From contig CALRVE020000007.1 of assembly GCA_943371535.1 (NCBI GenBank), positions 1 through 64,000 of the forward strand: a DNA stretch of 64,000 bases, given 5' to 3'. Below, piece after piece: positions 34,529 to 44,008 of the stretch. How positions within the stretch are numbered: position 1 is the stretch's first letter; every line of letters starts with the position of its first letter. Under the pieces are notes generated by a model, which ran no database searches, was not told the DNA's origin, and worked only from the letters and a program-made list of their open reading frames with translations. A program made the position numbers and the translations under genes. Source of the DNA: UBA1930 sp943371535 (GTDB taxonomy: Bacteria > Bacteroidota > Bacteroidia > Chitinophagales > Chitinophagaceae).

Positions 34529-36535
34529 TTATTTATTTGGAATTATATCTATAATTACTGTTCTATTATAAAATCTTTCTTCGGGATAAGTATTATCAAA
34601 TGGAGCAAACGCTGTATTTTCCCCAAAACCTGTTGCCTCAAATTTTACATTCTTTTTACCTGTATTGGTAACTGCTTTTGCAAGAATTTTTTGTGTACTG
34701 ATTGCTCGTTGAGTTGATAAATTTTTATTATAAGCAGGATATCCAATTATATCTGAATGTCCGCTAATAATCACTGTACTATTAACAGGTATTAAAGGAG
34801 CCACTACATCGGTTAAAAACTTTTCGTAAGATGCAATAGATAACGATTTATCAAAATCGAAAAGAATACTATATCTCAATCCATCATTATTGGGATTTTT
34901 GATTTTACTAAAACTTACATATCCTTCTTTGGTAATTGTTTTACCCTCTTTTGTTTTACCTATTAATGTTACTCCATAATTACCATTGTTGTTATTTCCT
35001 AAAATGGTATTTGCTTCTATAGAAGTTACATTTTTAGTAAATGGACCAAAATTTTGTTTAACACCAAACTCATCCTTTAATTCTAGTATGTAAGAACTTA
35101 GGGTTGACTCTGCATTTTCTACAGTAAATACAACACGGCTATCTAAAGGATTAATGGTAACAGGATTAATTTGTACCGGCTTTAAAAACACAGATTTTTT
35201 GCCACCCACTTGTACCATCATTTCGGGTGATGTACTTGTAATATCAACTCTTCTATCGCCTTCACGTAACAAAGTAAGAAATTTAGTTGCACCTGGTTGT
35301 TCAGAAGGAACAACTGGTTTACTTCTACCTTCAGTTTCAATTCTTGAACTTGCAATTGAATATATATCTACTAAATAAGATTTAATTTTTTCGGCCATCA
35401 CTTTTCCTTCCGATGGATTACCTTCTGAAGCTCCAGATAACATAATGCTACTACTTGGATTGTTTCTCATTCTATCACCCAAAACATTTAAGATGTTATA
35501 GTAAACTGCCATTTGCCTTGCAGAACGTTCTGTTTTAATATTACTTGGCTGATCTTCTTGTAACTGTTGTTCTTTAAAATAGTAAGCTTCTGTAGCACTT
35601 TTCAACACATATCGATTGGGTATTTCGCTAGAACCTTTATCAAAAAATACTGAATTACGTATTGGAAAAGTTTCTTTTGTTTGACGACTAACTGGTAAAA
35701 CTTTTGGTCCACGAACTATTAAGCTAATATCTTTTGTTACAGGAGTTGTAGTTTTAACAGTAACTGTATCATGAATGTACTTGTAAATGGTATCATGAAT
35801 AGGTGGCAATGGTTTTACTGCTTTTTTGGAAGTACCAAATTTCAAAGCAATACCAGCTCTAACGGTGTGTACAGTCCAAGTTTCTACGGTACGGGCAGCT
35901 TGACCTAAATCTGTTTGAAAAGATGCAAAAGGTGAAATGGTCATTTGTGTTTCACTACTTTTATTTGAAACTGGAAAATCAAAACCAAGACCAACTTGAG
36001 CCGAAAGAACAGTTTTTCTTACATCATCCCAATTGGCAATTAAATCGGTTTGCTTGTCTTGTGTGTATGTAAACTTTTTAGCTAAATTAATCCCTAAAGT
36101 TGGGCCTCCAAAAATGTAGAAAGCACCTTTAAATGGAGCAATTCTTAAAGTAGGCTCAATAGCAATATAACTTAGATTAGTAGATAAATTTGCTGGGCAA
36201 TTACAAGGTGCAATTACTTCATCAAACTTTCCACCTCTATTATCGTACGCAATATTTAAAGAAATACCGAAAACCTTGTTGGGTCTGTATTCTGTTAAAA
36301 TAGAAGCATAAGGTTTTACCCCCTTACCCTTATGAAAAGCTGTAGGCGTAGCAAACGTATTAGTAAGCATTTGAGTTGTACCTCTGTAAGTATTTACATT
36401 GGCTGCACCCGATAAACCAAACCACCATTTAGGTTGTACTCTTTCTATTTTTTGTTCTTGGGCTTGGGTGGTAATGATACTTCCCAACAATAGCATAGAA
36501 AGTATATTTTTTTTGGATATAAAAAACTGTAACAT
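34529..36535 (-). CDS. OmpA-family outer-membrane protein with large periplasmic part
   Basis: The 668-residue protein has a signal peptide ending ITTQAQ, an N-terminal barrel-type domain (about 30-235: KWWFGLSGAANVNTYRG ... AGIALKFG), a linker with two OmpA-related segments, and a C-terminal OmpA peptidoglycan-binding domain (about 545-665: YSILFDFDKSLSIASYEKF, ISGHSDIIGY, LSTQRAISTQKIL, FGENTAFAPFDNT). It anchors the outer membrane to peptidoglycan. It is near an ice-binding-type lipoprotein and AraC regulators. Confidence 0.88.
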   Translation of the reverse strand: MLQFFISKKNILSMLLLGSIITTQAQEQKIERVQPKWWFGLSGAANVNTYRGTTQMLTNTFATPTAFHKGKGVKPYASILTEYRPNKVFGISLNIAYDNRGGKFDEVIAPCNCPANLSTNLSYIAIEPTLRIAPFKGAFYIFGGPTLGINLAKKFTYTQDKQTDLIANWDDVRKTVLSAQVGLGFDFPVSNKSSETQMTISPFASFQTDLGQAARTVETWTVHTVRAGIALKFGTSKKAVKPLPPIHDTIYKYIHDTVTVKTTTPVTKDISLIVRGPKVLPVSRQTKETFPIRNSVFFDKGSSEIPNRYVLKSATEAYYFKEQQLQEDQPSNIKTERSARQMAVYYNILNVLGDRMRNNPSSSIMLSGASEGNPSEGKVMAEKIKSYLVDIYSIASSRIETEGRSKPVVPSEQPGATKFLTLLREGDRRVDITSTSPEMMVQVGGKKSVFLKPVQINPVTINPLDSRVVFTVENAESTLSSYILELKDEFGVKQNFGPFTKNVTSIEANTILGNNNNGNYGVTLIGKTKEGKTITKEGYVSFSKIKNPNNDGLRYSILFDFDKSLSIASYEKFLTDVVAPLIPVNSTVIISGHSDIIGYPAYNKNLSTQRAISTQKILAKAVTNTGKKNVKFEATGFGENTAFAPFDNTYPEERFYNRTVIIDIIPNK

Positions 36536-36561
36536 AAATAAATTTTATAATTTAAAAAATA

Positions 36562-36582
36562 AGCGGAACTTTAAGTTCCGCT
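36562..36582 (-). terminator. Terminator of the ice-binding-type gene
   Basis: agcggaactt at 36562-36571 pairs with aagttccgct at 36573-36582. On the minus strand the hairpin is followed by a T-rich tract (ttattttttaa). It is 13 bp after the stop of the upstream gene. Confidence 0.8.
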
Positions 36583-36594
36583 AAAAGATGAATA

Positions 36595-39051
36595 TTAGTT
36601 AGGAACGTTAATCGTTGTATTTACCATAGTAACAGATGCGTTCAAGGATAGTGCTCTACCATTTAAAACTGTTTGAATAACATTACCTGCTGTAGAAAAA
36701 GTTACACCACCGTAAGCTAAAATTGTTCCTGTCATAATTCCGCCACCTGCACCATTAATGGTTGCAGCACTTCCTACTTGCCAGTATACGTTTTTAGCTA
36801 GGCCACCATTAATTAATGTAACACTTCTTGCACCTGCTGGCCCAGAAATACCAACGGTTAAACCCGATGCACACTGAAATACCCATGTTGCATTTGCATT
36901 ACCTTGAGCATCTAAAACCAAGTTTCCGTTACTAATATTGAATGTTCCACTAGCAGATTTATAAATTCCAGGAGGCAAGGTTAATCCACCTAATTCACCT
37001 GCACCAGGATCTATACCACCTGGCATTAAAGCTGGTGAAAAATTGTTGAATGCATTGGTAGCATCTAACAAAGTTGCTGTTGCAATATTGAAAGAAGTAA
37101 CCGTTCCAGGAAAAGGAGTGGCTGTATAAATTCTATTGGTTACTCCACCAATATTTAATGGGGTTTCAGTATAAACTTGTCCAGCTAAAATATCATGAAA
37201 ACCAGTTACAGCAGTTGGTACAGCTGTGGTACCTAAACTACCATTTATAATGGTAAAAATTCCTTGATTGGTTACACCTGCACTTCCACCAAAAGCTCCA
37301 AAAGGTGCAGCATCTCCTAATAATGGTGGTGCTGGTGGTAAAACAGTGGTTAATGTAGTAAATGTCCATACATAATTACTAACCATCGAAATACCTGCCA
37401 TATTTTTTGCGGCTGTTGTAATTGTTGCAGTATAAACAGTATTAGAAATTAAACTTGCTGCAGGTGTAAAACTTGCCGTTGTACCAGTATAGGTGACATT
37501 ACCTACAACAGGATTTCCATTTCTAGTTAACAAGAAGCTAGTACCATCAATTGTACTAGGATCCATTACAGTGCTAAATGTTGCCCTAATAATTTTATTA
37601 AAAACTACATTGGTAGCATTACTTGTAGGATCTGTTGAGGTTATAGTAGGTGCTGCACCAACAGTGGTAAACGTCCAGGTATAATTGTTGGTTAAACTGT
37701 TACCAGCAACATCTTTGGCAGCTGTGGTAATTGATGCAGTATATAAAGTACCATTTATTAAATTACTAGAAGGATTAAAACTCGCAGTACTACCTGTATA
37801 TGTTACTGTTCCAAAAACTTGATTACCGCCTTGCGTCAAGATATAACTTAACACATTAATTGTAGTAGCATCCATTGGCGTGCTAAAAGTAGCAGTGATG
37901 GTTTTATTCACTGCAACACTGTTTGCATTATTGGCAGGATCAGTTGAAATAACTGTTGGATTAGCAGTAGTAGTAGTAAAACTCCAAGTATAGTTATTGG
38001 CCATTGCATTACCCAAAGCATCTTTTACCACTGTGGTAATAGTAGCTGTATACACTCTATTATTTTGTAATGCAGCCGATGGTGTAAATGTTGCTGTTGT
38101 ACCAGCATAGGTTACAATACCCACAACAGGGGTTACACCTTGAGTAATTGTAAATGAAGTTCCAGTTACTGTACTAGCATCCATTGCAGTACTAAAGTTT
38201 GCTTTAATAATTTTAGTCAATGCAACATTGGTGGCATTGTTGGCAGGATCAGTTGAAATAACTGTTGGAGCAACACCAGTTCCTGTTGCAAAACTCCATA
38301 CATAATTATTAGTCATGGTATTTCCTGCAACATCTTTTACCGTGTTAGTAATTGTTCCGGTATAAACTGTGTTAGGCAAAAGTGCAGTTGTTGGAGTAAA
38401 TGTTGCTACCATACCAACATATGAAACTGCACCTGCAACTGCGGTTGTGCCATTTTTAAGCATAAAGCTAGAACTAGTAATAGTTGTAGGGTTCATGGCT
38501 GTACTGAATGTTGCAGTAACAATTTTATTTAACTGAACATTGGTTGTACCATTAGTAGGATCTGTAGAAACCACAATAGGTGTATTGCCAGTATTAAAAC
38601 TCCATACATAATCGGCAATCAAAGAGTTTTTCGCCACATCTTTTACAGCAGTAGTAATAATACCTGTATAAACTGTGTTTGCTTTTAAATCGCTTGCTGG
38701 TGTAAATACTGCTGTATTGCCAGAGTAAGAAATTGTTCCTCCAACTGCGTTACTACCATCTTTTAACATAAACGATGCAGCTGTTATGGTTGCTGCATTC
38801 ATTGGCTCATTAAAAGTTACTGATATTATTTTGTTGGTTACAACATTGGTTGCACCGTTTGCAGGGTCGGTAGATACAACTACAGGACAAATACCACTTA
38901 AGCCCACCGGAGCTTCTTCTTTTTTACATTGCCAAGTTAGCGTAGATAATATTAAAAGTAATATCCATGTAAATTTAAATTTGCTTAAATATGTTTGTTG
39001 CTTTGGCAGCAAATTATTTAAAGATTGTTGAGGTGTAATAATAACTTTCAT
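36595..39051 (-). CDS. Ig-repeat lipoprotein with DUF3494 ice-binding-type domain
   Basis: The 818-residue protein has a signal anchor ending STLTWQC, Cys42 being the probable lipid site. Five tandem Ig-like (Big_5) repeats of about 100 residues follow (about 57-560), each opening S-T-D-P and ending W-S-F or W-T-F. The C-terminal 230 residues match DUF3494: AGQVYTETPLNIGGVT, LPPGIYKSASGTFNIS, LDAQGNANATWVFQ, VYWQVGSAATINGAG. DUF3494 proteins include ice-binding proteins of psychrophiles; Ig repeats would hold the domain away from the cell. Ice binding is inference from family. Confidence 0.9.
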   Translation of the reverse strand: MKVIITPQQSLNNLLPKQQTYLSKFKFTWILLLILSTLTWQCKKEEAPVGLSGICPVVVSTDPANGATNVVTNKIISVTFNEPMNAATITAASFMLKDGSNAVGGTISYSGNTAVFTPASDLKANTVYTGIITTAVKDVAKNSLIADYVWSFNTGNTPIVVSTDPTNGTTNVQLNKIVTATFSTAMNPTTITSSSFMLKNGTTAVAGAVSYVGMVATFTPTTALLPNTVYTGTITNTVKDVAGNTMTNNYVWSFATGTGVAPTVISTDPANNATNVALTKIIKANFSTAMDASTVTGTSFTITQGVTPVVGIVTYAGTTATFTPSAALQNNRVYTATITTVVKDALGNAMANNYTWSFTTTTANPTVISTDPANNANSVAVNKTITATFSTPMDATTINVLSYILTQGGNQVFGTVTYTGSTASFNPSSNLINGTLYTASITTAAKDVAGNSLTNNYTWTFTTVGAAPTITSTDPTSNATNVVFNKIIRATFSTVMDPSTIDGTSFLLTRNGNPVVGNVTYTGTTASFTPAASLISNTVYTATITTAAKNMAGISMVSNYVWTFTTLTTVLPPAPPLLGDAAPFGAFGGSAGVTNQGIFTIINGSLGTTAVPTAVTGFHDILAGQVYTETPLNIGGVTNRIYTATPFPGTVTSFNIATATLLDATNAFNNFSPALMPGGIDPGAGELGGLTLPPGIYKSASGTFNISNGNLVLDAQGNANATWVFQCASGLTVGISGPAGARSVTLINGGLAKNVYWQVGSAATINGAGGGIMTGTILAYGGVTFSTAGNVIQTVLNGRALSLNASVTMVNTTINVPN

Positions 39052-39139
39052 TGTGTTTTCGTCTTTATAAGATTAAAAACAAAGGTGCTCTTATCTTATT
39101 CGTAAAGCACTACACAACTAGCAGATTTACTTACACATA

Positions 39140-39679
39140 TCACATGTTCTCAAGATTAACCTTCCGCTTTTGTTTTAGTTGTTTATAAAATGAAGGAGAA
39201 AGACCAGTAATCTTTTTAAATTGATTACTCAAGTGTGCAACGCTACTGTAGTGGAGCTTGTAGGATATTTCGGTAAGGTTTAATTCATCGTATAAAAGCA
39301 ATTCTTTTACACGTTCAATTTTATGAATAATGATGAATTGTTGTATGGTAATTCCTTTTACCTCAGAGAAGATATTTGACAAATAGGTATAATCGTAATC
39401 TAATTTTTCGCTAATAAAATCAGAATAATTCACTAAAGGAATTTCATCGGAATAGTGAATCATTTCTATAATAACATTCTTGATTCGTTCTATTAAAATG
39501 GCTTTCTTATCGTCTAATAACTCTAAACCCGATTTAAATAAATTAGCTTTTAAAATATCATGCTGTTCAGCAGTAATATCTTCTAAAATATCTACCATTC
39601 CTAAATCAAGAATTACATAATGAATACCAAGTTTTAACAACTCTTCTTTCACTAAAAGTTTACAACGCAAACTGACCAT
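39140..39679 (-). CDS. AraC-family regulator, paralog of 33435-34001
   Basis: The 179-residue product from the ATG at 39679 (a TTG seven codons upstream is an alternative) has the same layout as the protein encoded at 33435: MVSLRCKLLVKEEL at the start, a 75-residue unclassified middle and a C-terminal AraC domain with LNLTEISYKLHYSSVAHLSNQFKKITGLSPSFY. The two are clear paralogs. It lies directly upstream of the ice-binding-type lipoprotein gene in the same orientation, so it may regulate that gene. Confidence 0.88.
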   Translation of the reverse strand: MVSLRCKLLVKEELLKLGIHYVILDLGMVDILEDITAEQHDILKANLFKSGLELLDDKKAILIERIKNVIIEMIHYSDEIPLVNYSDFISEKLDYDYTYLSNIFSEVKGITIQQFIIIHKIERVKELLLYDELNLTEISYKLHYSSVAHLSNQFKKITGLSPSFYKQLKQKRKVNLENM

Positions 39680-40016
39680 GTATTTTATATAGAGTTTCAA
39701 AAGAGCAGAGTTTATATAAATGTATGTTTTAAAAATGGATTCGGCATATATAAAAATGTTTAAAAGTAATAACCGTATTTTTTATACACGAATCATGTAG
39801 ACCTACAAAGACGAAAGTCGTGCCAAGTTATTTAAAACAATTAAAATAATGCAACTTATGCATTAACAAAAATCTGAAATTGACACCAATTCAATGATAA
39901 ACAAAATCAATAGTTTTATTTGGGAGAATAGTTATATGAATTTCATTTCTAAACACAATGATTATTCAATTTTGTGACTAAAGTACGCTATCTGTAGATA
40001 ATCTAATTTATGTTAA

Positions 40017-40121
40017 AAGTTAGAAAAAGAACCAAAAGATGACTATGCTTGGTAAAGATATAAACCTCAAAAAGCACTAAAAAGATACACAGAGTGGAAA
40101 GCTGAACTTCATAAACAGTAA
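40017..40121 (+). pseudogene. Possible short gene remnant
   Basis: In one frame the DNA reads K-L-E-K-E-P-K-D-D-Y-A-W, a stop, then R-Y-K-P-Q-K-A-L-K-R-Y-T-E-W and K-A-E-L-H-K-Q before a final stop. Amino-acid use is protein-like but the in-frame TAA at 40053-40055 breaks it. No family recognised; it may be chance. Confidence 0.25.
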
Positions 40122-40270
40122 TTTGTTTAACTATCATTAAATATTTATAAGAAATAAATAAACAATTTTTCAGCCAACATTTTGTTTAACATTTAATTGC
40201 CATTAATTAAACAAATATTTGGCGGAGTGAAACTATTCTGTTTAACTTCGCTTTCTAATCATTAAACAAA
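40122..40270. promoter_or_regulatory. Five-copy TTTGTTTAAY motif cluster upstream of the crt-linked sigma gene
   Basis: Copies: TTTGTTTAAC at 40122-40131 and 40181-40190, TCTGTTTAAC at 40237-40246, and the reverse complement ATTAAACAAA at 40206-40215 and 40261-40270. The last ends 7 bp before the sigma ATG. The mixed orientation and density look like operator sites or sigma-dependent control. A TTTGTTTAAACAAA palindrome recurs at 42455-42468 between crtI and crtB. Confidence 0.4.
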
Positions 40271-40277
40271 ATAGGTT

Positions 40278-40778
40278 ATGTCAACTGCCAATTTCGATAA
40301 AATGTTGTTAAACAACACTGAGTTTTTGAAGCCTTTTGCAATAACATTAACCAGAGATCACGAGCAAGCAAAAGACTTAATGCAAGAAACTTTGTACAGA
40401 GCCTTAGCCAATAAAGAAAAATACAATGTTGGTACCAATGTGAAGGCTTGGTTATATACGATAATGCGTAATATTTTTATTAATAATTATCGCAGAAAAA
40501 GTAAACAACAAACCATTTTTGATAATACTCCCAATGAGTTTTTATTAAACTTAAATCAAGGTGCTGTTGCCAATGATGCAGTTGCAACTCTGAATATGAA
40601 AGAAGTGCAAGAAGCAATTGCACAATTACCAGAAATATTTAAAACACCGTTTTTGTTGTATTTCGATGGTTTCAAATACAACGAAATCGCTGATATGTTA
40701 AATGAGCCTTTAGGTACTATTAAAAGTAGAATTCACTTTGCACGTAAATTATTGAAATCTCAAATTGATAGACATTAA
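40278..40778 (+). CDS. ECF-type RNA polymerase sigma factor at the carotenoid locus
   Basis: The 166-residue protein has sigma region 2 (ARDLMQETLY-like sequence AKDLMQETLYRAL, then NVKAWLYTIMRNIFINNYRR, about 57-75) and sigma region 4 (LPEIFKTPFLLYFDGFKYNEIADML, about 116-140, then TIKSRIHFARKLL). No anti-sigma gene is adjacent. A strong terminator at 40835 ends its transcript before crtI. Its position directly upstream of the crt cluster suggests it controls carotenoid synthesis, perhaps in response to light or oxidative stress; this is inference. Confidence 0.92.
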   Translation: MSTANFDKMLLNNTEFLKPFAITLTRDHEQAKDLMQETLYRALANKEKYNVGTNVKAWLYTIMRNIFINNYRRKSKQQTIFDNTPNEFLLNLNQGAVANDAVATLNMKEVQEAIAQLPEIFKTPFLLYFDGFKYNEIADMLNEPLGTIKSRIHFARKLLKSQIDRH

Positions 40779-40834
40779 TTGAATTTGTGAAAATTGTTTT
40801 CAACTAAGCTTAAACCCAACTTCCTCTAAATATT

Positions 40835-40867
40835 GAATGAAACAACCTGCGTTGTTTCATTCTTTTT
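40835..40867 (+). terminator. Terminator of the sigma factor gene
   Basis: gaatgaaacaac at 40835-40846 pairs perfectly with gttgtttcattc at 40851-40862 across a 4-nt loop and is followed by ttttt. It shows that crtI is transcribed from its own promoter in 40868-40961. Confidence 0.9.
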
Positions 40868-40961
40868 GTGTATCATAGCAAATATTTTAAACAATATTTT
40901 ATAGTTGTGCAAACAAATACATCAATGACTTGTAAATTACTATACACTTTATATATGTACA

Positions 40962-42434
40962 ATGGGTAAAAAAGTTATTATTATAGGTTCGGGTTTTGCA
41001 GGTTTATCAGCTGCATCTTTTATGGCTAAAGCAGGTTGGCAAGTAACTGTTGTAGAAAAACACAATCAACCCGGTGGAAGAGCAAGACAATTAAAAGCCG
41101 AAGGTTTTACTTTTGATATGGGTCCAAGTTGGTATTGGATGCCCGATGTATTTGAAAGATATTTTCAACAGTTTGGAAAAAAGTTGAGCGATTATTATCA
41201 ACTCTATCGTTTAGATCCATCATACCGAATTTATTGGGAAGACGAACCAATGGATATTCCAGCCTCTTACGAAGCTTTACAAAATTTATTTAATACAATA
41301 GAGCCAGGTAGTGGAGCACAATTAGATAAATTTCTACAAGAAGCTGCCTATAAATACGAAGTTGGTATTAATAAACTGGTACACAAACCTGGACAATCTC
41401 TTTCGGAATTCTTAGACTTAGATTTAATAACCGGCATTTTTAAATTAGATGTATTTAATTCTATTAAATCTCATGTTTCAAAGCATTTCATCAACCCTAA
41501 ACTGAAACAGTTATTAGAATTTCCTGTTTTATTTTTAGGTGCATTACCCGAAAATACACCTGCATTGTATAGCTTAATGAATTATGCTGATATCAAAGGT
41601 GGCACTTGGTTTCCTGAAGGTGGCATGTACAGCATTGTAGAAGCCATGTATAAATTAGCAACTGAATTAGGTGTAAAATTTAAGTTGAATGAAAATGTGG
41701 AAGAAATTATTATTCAAAATGGTTATGCTAAAAAAGTAAGAACTGCCAATACTATTTTTGAAGCAGATGTAGTAATTGGTGGAGCCGATTATCATCATAT
41801 AGAAACACAATTATTACCCAAAGCCTACAGAAGTTATACCGATGAATACTGGGACAAACGTGTTATGGCTCCAAGCTGTTTGTTATACTATGTTGGTTTG
41901 AATAAAAAGCTTAAAAACGTATTGCATCATTCATTATTTTTTGATACTTCGTTTGAAGTACATGGTAAAGAAATTTACACTACCAAAGAATGGCCAACAA
42001 ATCCATTATTTTATGTAAGTGCAACATCCGTAACAGATAAAACAGTTGCACCAGAAGGTTGTGAAAACTTATTTTTCTTAATTCCTGCAGCAACAGGTTT
42101 ACAAGGCGATACAGAAGCATTAAGAGACCATTATTTTAACATGATTGTACAAAGAATGGAAGATAAAATTGGAGAGTCTATTTTACCACATATCATTTAT
42201 AAAAAATCTTATGCTCATAGCGATTTTATCAATGAATACAATGCTTTCAAAGGCAATGCGTATGGCTTAGCCAATACTTTATTACAAACAAGTATATTAA
42301 AACCAGCTTGTAAAAGTAAAAAAGTAGAGAACTTATTTTTTACAGGTCAACTTACTGTTCCAGGACCAGGTGTACCACCAAGTTTAATTAGTGGAGAAGT
42401 GGTAGCCAAAGAAATAATGAAAGCTTTTGGATAA
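40962..42434 (+). CDS. crtI: Phytoene desaturase (CrtI)
   Basis: The 490-residue protein opens with the FAD-binding motif IIGSGFAGLSAASFMAKAGW (about 6-25), then the E-K-H-N-Q-P-G-G-R-A box, and ends with the C-terminal CrtI signature (TGQLTVPGPGVPPSLISGE). It introduces four double bonds into phytoene to give lycopene, at the membrane. It starts the main crt block. A second, diverged family member lies at 44001. Length is normal. Confidence 0.95.
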   Translation: MGKKVIIIGSGFAGLSAASFMAKAGWQVTVVEKHNQPGGRARQLKAEGFTFDMGPSWYWMPDVFERYFQQFGKKLSDYYQLYRLDPSYRIYWEDEPMDIPASYEALQNLFNTIEPGSGAQLDKFLQEAAYKYEVGINKLVHKPGQSLSEFLDLDLITGIFKLDVFNSIKSHVSKHFINPKLKQLLEFPVLFLGALPENTPALYSLMNYADIKGGTWFPEGGMYSIVEAMYKLATELGVKFKLNENVEEIIIQNGYAKKVRTANTIFEADVVIGGADYHHIETQLLPKAYRSYTDEYWDKRVMAPSCLLYYVGLNKKLKNVLHHSLFFDTSFEVHGKEIYTTKEWPTNPLFYVSATSVTDKTVAPEGCENLFFLIPAATGLQGDTEALRDHYFNMIVQRMEDKIGESILPHIIYKKSYAHSDFINEYNAFKGNAYGLANTLLQTSILKPACKSKKVENLFFTGQLTVPGPGVPPSLISGEVVAKEIMKAFG

Positions 42435-42448
42435 ATTAAGGGTATAAA

Positions 42449-42475
42449 TAGATGTTTGTTTAAACAAAATATCTA
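42449..42475 (+). promoter_or_regulatory. Palindrome in the crtI-crtB gap
   Basis: TTTGTTTAAACAAA is a perfect 14-bp palindrome at 42455-42468, with flanking tagat and atcta that extend the stem. It repeats the motif clustered upstream of the sigma gene. A T-rich stretch follows, so a weak terminator is an alternative reading. Confidence 0.35.
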
Positions 42476-42525
42476 CTCTTTTGTTTTTATGCTTATATTG
42501 AATTTCTAAGCAATAAATTTCTTTT

Positions 42526-43368
42526 ATGACCAATATGCAACATTTTCACGAGGTAAGTATGAACTGCAGTCGCAATACTACAGAAAAGTATAGCACTAGC
42601 TTTTCTTCTGCCATTAAATTATTGCATAAAGACTTACGTCAACCCATTTTCAATATTTATGGCTTTGTACGTTTTGCCGATGAAATAGTTGATACCTTTC
42701 ATGAACATGATAAAGCCATTTTATTAGAAGAATTCAAAAAAGACACCTACTTAGCAATTGAAAGAAGAATTAGTTTAAATCCCATTTTACATAGCTTTCA
42801 ATTAACAGTGAATCAATATAACATTAGCCACGATTTAATTGATGCATTTCTTTACTCTATGGAGTTAGATTTAAGTGAAAGAAAATATGATAGAAATGGC
42901 TACGAACAATATATTTATGGCAGTGCTGAAGTAGTAGGCTTAATGTGTTTGTATGTTTTTTGCGATGGCGATACAACTTTATATGAACAACTAAAACCTG
43001 GTGCTAGGAGTTTAGGTGCTGCTTTTCAAAAAGTAAATTTTCTACGAGACTTAAAAGCCGATTTTGAAGGTTTAGAAAGAGTGTATTTCCCAGGATGTGA
43101 TTTTAGAAACTTTACAGAAAACGATAAAAGAAATATTGAATTAGACATTCAAAAAGATTTTAATGATGCATATACAGCAATACTTCAATTACCCATGAAA
43201 TCTAGGTTTGGTGTATATGTGGCCTATAAATACTACTTATCACTCTTCAATAAAATAAAAAAACTACAGCCACAGCGTATCATGCAAGAAAGAGTACGCA
43301 TACCAGATTATGGCAAAATTTTTATTGTAGCAAAAGCTGGTTTAAGAAGTCAATTAAACTTATTGTAA
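42526..43368 (+). CDS. crtB: Phytoene synthase (CrtB)
   Basis: The 280-residue protein is a squalene/phytoene synthase. It shows the first Asp-rich motif FADEIVD (about 50-56), YIYGSAEVVGLMCLYVF, and the second motif FLRDLKADFEGLERVYFP (about 172-189). It condenses two geranylgeranyl diphosphates to phytoene. It lies 91 bp after crtI. No geranylgeranyl diphosphate synthase gene is in the window. Confidence 0.95.
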   Translation: MTNMQHFHEVSMNCSRNTTEKYSTSFSSAIKLLHKDLRQPIFNIYGFVRFADEIVDTFHEHDKAILLEEFKKDTYLAIERRISLNPILHSFQLTVNQYNISHDLIDAFLYSMELDLSERKYDRNGYEQYIYGSAEVVGLMCLYVFCDGDTTLYEQLKPGARSLGAAFQKVNFLRDLKADFEGLERVYFPGCDFRNFTENDKRNIELDIQKDFNDAYTAILQLPMKSRFGVYVAYKYYLSLFNKIKKLQPQRIMQERVRIPDYGKIFIVAKAGLRSQLNLL

Positions 43369-43477
43369 TAATTCTGCTTTTTGGGTTTTGTCCAAAAAGT
43401 ACCAGCTAGTGCTAATTAAATTTCTATTGATCTAGAAATTTTGAACCTCCCAATTAGATATACTTTATTTTTATAGC

Positions 43478-44008
43478 ATGGAACAAGTGATTTTGGTTGA
43501 TGAAAAAGACCAACAAATTGGCTTAATGGAAAAAATAGCTGCACATGAGCAAGCCCTTTTACATAGAGCATTCAGTGTATTTATTTTTAACTCCAACGGT
43601 CAAATGCTTTTACAACAAAGAGCATTGAGCAAATATCATAGCGGTGGTTTATGGACCAATGCTTGTTGCAGTCATCCAAGACCCAATGAAGCTGTAGAAC
43701 ATGCAGCAACAAGAAGACTGAATGAAGAAATGGGTTTTAATACACCAATTATTCCAGCATTTCAATTTACTTATAAAGCTGGTTTTGATAACGGCTTAAC
43801 TGAACATGAGTTTGACCATGTTTTTGTAGGAAAATATGATGGAGAAATTCATTTAAATTTTGAGGAAGCTGAAAACTATGGTTATGGATTAGTGGAAGAT
43901 ATTGAAACCGATATTCAGCAAAATCCAACCAATTACACCGAGTGGTTTAAAATTGCTTTTCCTAAAGTAAAAACTTGGATACAACAAAATAATTACATCA
44001 ATGCCTAA
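43478..44008 (+). CDS. idi: Isopentenyl-diphosphate isomerase, type I (Nudix)
   Basis: The 176-residue protein has the Nudix-type I Idi features: LLQQRALSKYHSGGLWTNAC (catalytic Cys in TNACCSHP at about 66-73), the Nudix box region AATRRLNEEMGF and the metal-site Glu pair in TEHEFDHVF. It interconverts IPP and DMAPP, feeding the isoprenoid supply to carotenoids. Its 3' end overlaps the next crt gene by 8 bp. Confidence 0.94.
   Translation: MEQVILVDEKDQQIGLMEKIAAHEQALLHRAFSVFIFNSNGQMLLQQRALSKYHSGGLWTNACCSHPRPNEAVEHAATRRLNEEMGFNTPIIPAFQFTYKAGFDNGLTEHEFDHVFVGKYDGEIHLNFEEAENYGYGLVEDIETDIQQNPTNYTEWFKIAFPKVKTWIQQNNYINA

Larger units (their letters stand above)
39701..40277. other. 577-bp intergenic region with gene remnant and motif cluster
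   Basis: It separates the AraC gene from the sigma factor gene. The right part (40122-40270) holds five copies of a TTTGTTTAAY-type motif. A possible degraded coding stretch lies at 40017-40121. The left 300 bp (39701-40010) is AT-rich with no feature that can be supported. Confidence 0.6.

Noticed and set aside
36595..39051. Tandem DNA repeats as a recombination hotspot or satellite
   Set aside because: They encode five diverged Ig-like domains about 100 residues long, so the periodicity is explained by protein structure.
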